A stretch of DNA of 64,000 nt from Henriciella sp. (GTDB taxonomy: Bacteria > Pseudomonadota > Alphaproteobacteria > Caulobacterales > Hyphomonadaceae). Positions 60,802 to 64,000 of the stretch are shown here, in pieces. A program made the translations under genes and the position numbers. Within the stretch, counting starts at the first letter, position 1. Every line of letters begins with the position of its first letter. A model generated the notes under the pieces. The model was given only the letters and a program-made list of their open reading frames with translations, ran no database searches and was not told the DNA's origin. The stretch is from NCBI GenBank assembly GCA_017642885.1, contig JAEPOM010000018.1, positions 1 to 64,000 of the forward strand, in the 5' to 3' direction.

Positions 60802-62640
60802 ATGACTGACTCAATGAATCCCTCGACTGAGGATTTTGCCTCTATGTTCGAGGAAAGCGCTGGTGCTTCTACCCTGCAAGAGGGCAAAGTTGTTCCAGCC
60901 ACCGTCATTTCAAATAATGGCGATTTTCTTGTTCTCGACGTTGGCCTGAAAACTGAAGGCCGTGTCGCAGCAAAAGAATTCCTGCTTGAGGAAAAACAAC
61001 CTGAAGCCGGCGATATTGTCGAAGTTTACCTCGATCGTATCGAAAACCTGATGGGCGAAGCTGTTCTTTCGCGCGACAAAGCCCGCCGCGAAGAAAGCTG
61101 GATCCGCCTGGAAGATAATTACAACAAGGAAGAGCCTGTCAAAGGCGCGATTGTTGGCCGTGTCAAAGGTGGCTTCACCGTTGACCTCGGCGGCGTCAAC
61201 GCCTTCCTTCCTGGCTCACAAGTCGACATCCGTCCTGTACGCGACGTCGGCCCACTGATGAATGAAGTTCAGCCTTTTGCCATCCTCAAAATGGACCGCG
61301 CGCGCGGCAACGTTGTTGTCTCTCGCCGTGCCATCCTTGAAGAGAGCCGCGCCGAACAACGTGCCGAGATCGTTGGCGATATGAACGAAGGCGATACCCG
61401 CGAAGGCGTCGTCAAGAACATCACCGATTACGGTGCGTTCGTTGACCTTGGCGGTATCGATGGCCTTCTGCACGTCACTGACATGAGCTGGAAGCGGGTC
61501 AATCACCCAAGCCAGGTCGTCAATGTTGGCGATACGGTCAAAGTTCAGATCATCAAGATCAATCCGGAAACACAACGCATCAGCCTTGGTATGAAGCAAC
61601 TCGAAAGCGATCCTTGGGACGATATCGAGAGCAAGTACACAGTTGGAACGCGCATGAATGGTCAGGTCACCAACATCACCGACTATGGTGCATTTGTTGA
61701 GCTGGAAGATGGTGTCGAAGGTCTGATCCACGTCTCTGAAATGAGCTGGACCAAGAAGAACGTACACCCAGGCAAGATCGTTTCTACGTCTCAGGAAGTC
61801 CTCGTTGAGGTTCTCGATGTCGATAGCGAAAAGCGCCGGATTTCACTCGGTCTCAAGCAGACCCAGGACAATCCATGGTCTGCCTTTATGGCTGAGCACC
61901 CGGTCGGCACTGACATTGAAGGCGAAGTTCGCGGCATCACCGAGTTCGGTCTGTTCGTTGGCCTTGGCCCAGACCTCGACGGTATGGTCCACATCAATGA
62001 CATCTCGTGGGAGCAGTCTGGTGAGGAAGCGATCCAGGCGTTCAATAAAGGCGACACGGTCACAGCCCGCGTCCTCGACGTTGATACTGAGAAAGAGCGT
62101 ATCTCGCTCGGCATCAAGCAAGTTGGCGGCGACCCAATCGCTGACAATGGCAGCGTTAAGCGCGGAGCAATCGTGACCTGTACGGTTAGCGAAGTTGCCT
62201 CTGGCGGCATCGAAGTGACCTTCGGCGATCCACCGGTCAAAGCCTTCGTTCGACGCTCAGACCTGTCTCGCGATCGCAGCGAACAACGCCCAGAGCGTTT
62301 CGCGGTTGGCGACAAGGTCGATGCGAAAGTCACGCAAGTTGACCGCTCGTCTCGCCGTATCTCAGTCTCAATCAAAGCGCTTGAGATCTCCGAGGAGCAA
62401 GAAGCCGTCGCACAGTACGGTTCTGCAGACAGCGGTGCATCTCTCGGTGACATCCTGGGCGCAGCGCTCGCCACTGGCGACACTGCTGAAGCCCCGGTCG
62501 AGGAAGAGGTGAAGGTCGAAGCCGAGGTTGAGGCCGAGGTTGTAGCTGAAGCTGAGGAAAAGCCTGCAAAGAAAAAGGCTGCACCAAAGAAGAAAGCTGC
62601 ACCCAAGAAGAAAAAGGCAGATGAAGGCGACGACGCCTAA
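60802..62640 (+). CDS. rpsA: 30S ribosomal protein S1
   Basis: 612 residues. Six S1 (OB) repeats are visible, among them VVPATVISNNGDFLVLDVGLKTEG, VKGAIVGRVKGGFTVDLGGVNAFLPGS, VVKNITDYGAFVDLGGIDGLLHVTDMSW, VTNITDYGAFVELEDGVEGLIHVSEMSW, VRGITEFGLFVGLGPDLDGMVHINDISW and VSEVASGGIEVTFGDPPVKAFVRRSDLS. The tail (about 555-612) is acidic then lysine/alanine-rich (KKKAAPKK repeats). S1 binds mRNA leaders on the ribosome and often represses its own mRNA. The 113-nt leader has alternative stems (see findings). A strong terminator follows. Confidence 0.97.
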   Translation: MTDSMNPSTEDFASMFEESAGASTLQEGKVVPATVISNNGDFLVLDVGLKTEGRVAAKEFLLEEKQPEAGDIVEVYLDRIENLMGEAVLSRDKARREESWIRLEDNYNKEEPVKGAIVGRVKGGFTVDLGGVNAFLPGSQVDIRPVRDVGPLMNEVQPFAILKMDRARGNVVVSRRAILEESRAEQRAEIVGDMNEGDTREGVVKNITDYGAFVDLGGIDGLLHVTDMSWKRVNHPSQVVNVGDTVKVQIIKINPETQRISLGMKQLESDPWDDIESKYTVGTRMNGQVTNITDYGAFVELEDGVEGLIHVSEMSWTKKNVHPGKIVSTSQEVLVEVLDVDSEKRRISLGLKQTQDNPWSAFMAEHPVGTDIEGEVRGITEFGLFVGLGPDLDGMVHINDISWEQSGEEAIQAFNKGDTVTARVLDVDTEKERISLGIKQVGGDPIADNGSVKRGAIVTCTVSEVASGGIEVTFGDPPVKAFVRRSDLSRDRSEQRPERFAVGDKVDAKVTQVDRSSRRISVSIKALEISEEQEAVAQYGSADSGASLGDILGAALATGDTAEAPVEEEVKVEAEVEAEVVAEAEEKPAKKKAAPKKKAAPKKKKADEGDDA

Positions 62641-62686
62641 CTCTGTTTACGTCCCAACCTAACTTTCTGGTAATGGACAAGTATTT

Positions 62687-62718
62687 TGCGCCGGAGGCCT
62701 AGTCTCCGGCGCATTTTT
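62687..62718 (+). terminator. Rho-independent terminator of rpsA
   Basis: TGCGCCGGAG/CTCCGGCGCA is a perfect 10-bp stem with a 7-nt loop, followed by TTTTT. It lies 47 nt after the rpsA stop and just before ihfB. Confidence 0.95.
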
Positions 62719-62735
62719 CGTTTAGGTTCAAAGAC

Positions 62736-63035
62736 ATGCTGAGATCCGAACTGATAGCAAAACTAGCGGATGAGAATCCCGAGTTGCGCCCCGAAGACCT
62801 CGAAAAAGTTGTTGGTGTGATCCTGGATGAGATTGCAGATGCCCTCGCACGCGGAGACCGCGTAGAGCTTCGTGGCTTCGGCGCATTCTCGGTTCGTCAC
62901 CGCAAAGCCCGGAATGGGCGAAATCCTCGCACGGGAGAATCTGTGCAGGTTGAGGCGAAATCCGTACCCTTTTTCCGACCCGGCAAGGAATTGCGGGCGC
63001 GCGTGAATGACGGAATCGATCCGGAATCCCGCTAA
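62736..63035 (+). CDS. ihfB: Integration host factor beta subunit
   Basis: 99 residues. The HU/IHF fold shows [63 protein letters not shown] (about 4-66), with the DNA-kinking beta arm GRNPRTGE and the F-F-x-P region [11 protein letters not shown] bends DNA at promoters and origins. Placement after rpsA is the typical beta-subunit context. It starts 18 nt after the rpsA terminator. Confidence 0.95.
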   Translation: MLRSELIAKLADENPELRPEDLEKVVGVILDEIADALARGDRVELRGFGAFSVRHRKARNGRNPRTGESVQVEAKSVPFFRPGKELRARVNDGIDPESR

Positions 63036-63137
63036 CATATTGTAAATATTAATGTTTCTTGGAATTGACCCTCGGGCAGAATTCCAACATTCTATGATAT
63101 GACCTTTACGGGGTCTGGATCATAGAAGGGGTTTATT

Positions 63138-63554
63138 ATGTTCAACGAATTCAAGCAGTTTGCCATGAAGGGCAATCTCGTCGACATGGCCGTCGGCTTT
63201 GTCATGGGCGGCGCGTTTGCGACTGTCGTCACGGCTTTCATCCAAGGCGTGTTCCTACCGGCGCTTAGTCCCGTTCTCGGCGGCCTCGATTTTGGTAGCT
63301 GGGAATATGTCATGTCTGCAGCCGTCCTTGGAGCGGATGGTGCGGTGGTGACCGAAGCCGTCAGCATCAAAATCGGTGAGTTTGTCGCCGCCGTGATTTC
63401 ATTCTTAATCGTTGCTTTTGTCATGTTCATGATCATCAAGGGCATGAACAATATGATGAAGAAGGAAGAGGAAGCGCCCGCCGAACCGCCTGCCCCACCA
63501 CGCCAGGAAGTTCTGCTCGAAGAAATTCGCAATCTCCTCGCAAAGCAGTCGTAA
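63138..63554 (+). CDS. mscL: Large-conductance mechanosensitive channel
   Basis: 138 residues. FKQFAMKGNLVDMAVGFVMGGAFATVVTAFIQGVFLPALSPVLGG (about 4-48) is the first helix and pore gate with MAVGFVMGGAF, and ISFLIVAFVMFMIIKGMNNM (about 96-115) the second. A cytoplasmic helix ends EVLLEEIRNLLAKQ. The channel opens under osmotic downshock to release solutes. The 100-nt upstream gap holds two imperfect inverted repeats of unclear role. A terminator follows at 63610. Confidence 0.96.
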   Translation: MFNEFKQFAMKGNLVDMAVGFVMGGAFATVVTAFIQGVFLPALSPVLGGLDFGSWEYVMSAAVLGADGAVVTEAVSIKIGEFVAAVISFLIVAFVMFMIIKGMNNMMKKEEEAPAEPPAPPRQEVLLEEIRNLLAKQS

Positions 63555-63609
63555 TTCATTAATATTGACGACCTATACCCACTCCTCAGTAGAGTGTGTT
63601 GAGTGTTCA

Positions 63610-63635
63610 GGGGCAGCTTACCGGCTGCCCCTTTT
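63610..63635 (+). terminator. Rho-independent terminator of mscL
   Basis: GGGGCAGC/GCTGCCCC, 8-bp perfect stem with a 6-nt loop, followed by TTTTC. It lies 56 nt after the mscL stop and converges on the Smr gene. Confidence 0.9.
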
Positions 63636-63657
63636 CATTTGGTGATTTCTGAACCGC

Positions 63658-64000
63658 TTAGCGGCGACGCAGGAACACATACCAGGCGCCGCCGCCGCCG
63701 TGTTTGGCATGCGCCGGCGCAAAGCCGCTGATCAGCGCGCGTGCCTCCGGTAGTTCCAGCCAGTGAAGAAAACCGCGCCGAAGCACGCCTTCGCCATGCT
63801 TTCCTTTCCCGGTAATCACAATTACGCATTGAGACCCTTTGGCTTGTTCCAGTCGCAGAACCCGCGGCAGCAGCTGAAATGCGCTCTCTTTGGTGTGACC
63901 ATGCAAATCGAACGTCGCCGATATCGCTTGCTTGCCGCGGCGAACCGATCGCTCGTTCTGGCGATTCTGCGGGGCAGGCAGGGGACGATTACGGAGTTTC
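63658..64000 (-). CDS. Smr-domain endonuclease-like protein (N-terminus beyond window)
   Basis: At least 113 residues, ending GGGAWYVFLRRR at 63658 and running off the right edge. The Smr signature is DLHGHTKESAFQLLPRVLRLEQAKGSQCVIVITGKGKHGEGVLRRGFLHWLEL, with the D-L-H-G and the GKGxHGxGxLR loop intact. Upstream, in the same frame, the visible residues are basic and Gln/Asn-rich. Smr domains cleave DNA or RNA with little specificity. The missing 5' part decides whether it is stand-alone or fused (it is not MutS2-length as far as seen). Confidence 0.88.
   Translation of the reverse strand, partial: KLRNRPLPAPQNRQNERSVRRGKQAISATFDLHGHTKESAFQLLPRVLRLEQAKGSQCVIVITGKGKHGEGVLRRGFLHWLELPEARALISGFAPAHAKHGGGGAWYVFLRRR

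Noticed and set aside
61791-62606. A 271-residue minus-strand open frame, Ser/Thr-rich
   Set aside because: It is the shadow of rpsA, whose S1 repeats are unambiguous.

Overview
The window looks like core chromosome from an alphaproteobacterium, most likely a marine member of the Caulobacter/Hyphomonas/Maricaulis group. This is inferred from gene content and order, not from a database search. Supporting marks are a CC0125/CC1285-type lipoprotein, COQ9 beside rpsU, FYDLN-acid and DUF1150 proteins, tsaB-rimI-fur, bolA beside a DnaJ-like protein, a methyltransferase divergent from gloB, and aroA-cmk-rpsA-ihfB in that order. Base composition is moderately GC-rich and even throughout. I see no insertion sequence, prophage, integrase or CRISPR array. 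There are two tRNA genes, Leu(CAG) and Ala(GGC), and no rRNA.

Layout. 1-5.6 kb: small accessory genes (partial ORF, membrane proteins, CitE-type lyase, GNAT, class-C serine hydrolase, RarD). 5.7-16.9 kb: lepA, a DUF6868 protein, a LysE exporter, tRNA-Leu, a YdcH protein, ftsK, amtB, a UbiH-type hydroxylase, bolA, a J-domain protein and an acyltransferase. 17-25.9 kb: a secreted protein of unknown function, purA, a PiT-like transporter, bdhA, a DUF350/trypsin/pyrF operon and a lipoprotein PQQ-cytochrome c dehydrogenase. 26-35 kb: two lipoproteins, hisC-tyrA, a renalase-like oxidase with DUF2256, a methyltransferase with a P-II protein, and gloB-cupin-pgsA. 35-46 kb: Nudix, pteridine-reductase-like SDR, threonine aldolase, TetR, coq9, rpsU, a two-lobed aspartic protease, fadD, a thioesterase, an FAD oxidoreductase and a degenerate membrane histidine kinase. 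46-51.8 kb: hotdog protein, RutE-like reductase, tsaB-rimI-fur-udk, a CAP protein and a flavin reductase pair. 51.8-58.6 kb: fabI and fabA separated by two secreted-protein genes on the opposite strand, an SH3 protein, a hydroxyacid dehydrogenase, DUF1150, and an NTF2/TetR divergent pair. 58.7-64 kb: aroA-cmk-rpsA-ihfB-mscL and a truncated Smr gene.

Most genes are housekeeping. The parts most worth a second look are as follows. A family of two, probably three, secreted proteins has no recognised domain; two of its genes sit between fabA and fabI where many alphaproteobacteria carry fabB. A membrane histidine kinase has Arg in place of the phospho-acceptor His and no recognisable ATP-binding boxes. 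Two hairpins bury Shine-Dalgarno sequences (ydcH and the RutE-like gene). The bS21 gene appears to lack a standard start codon at the conserved position. There are also two single-helix micro-ORFs and several possible small RNAs.
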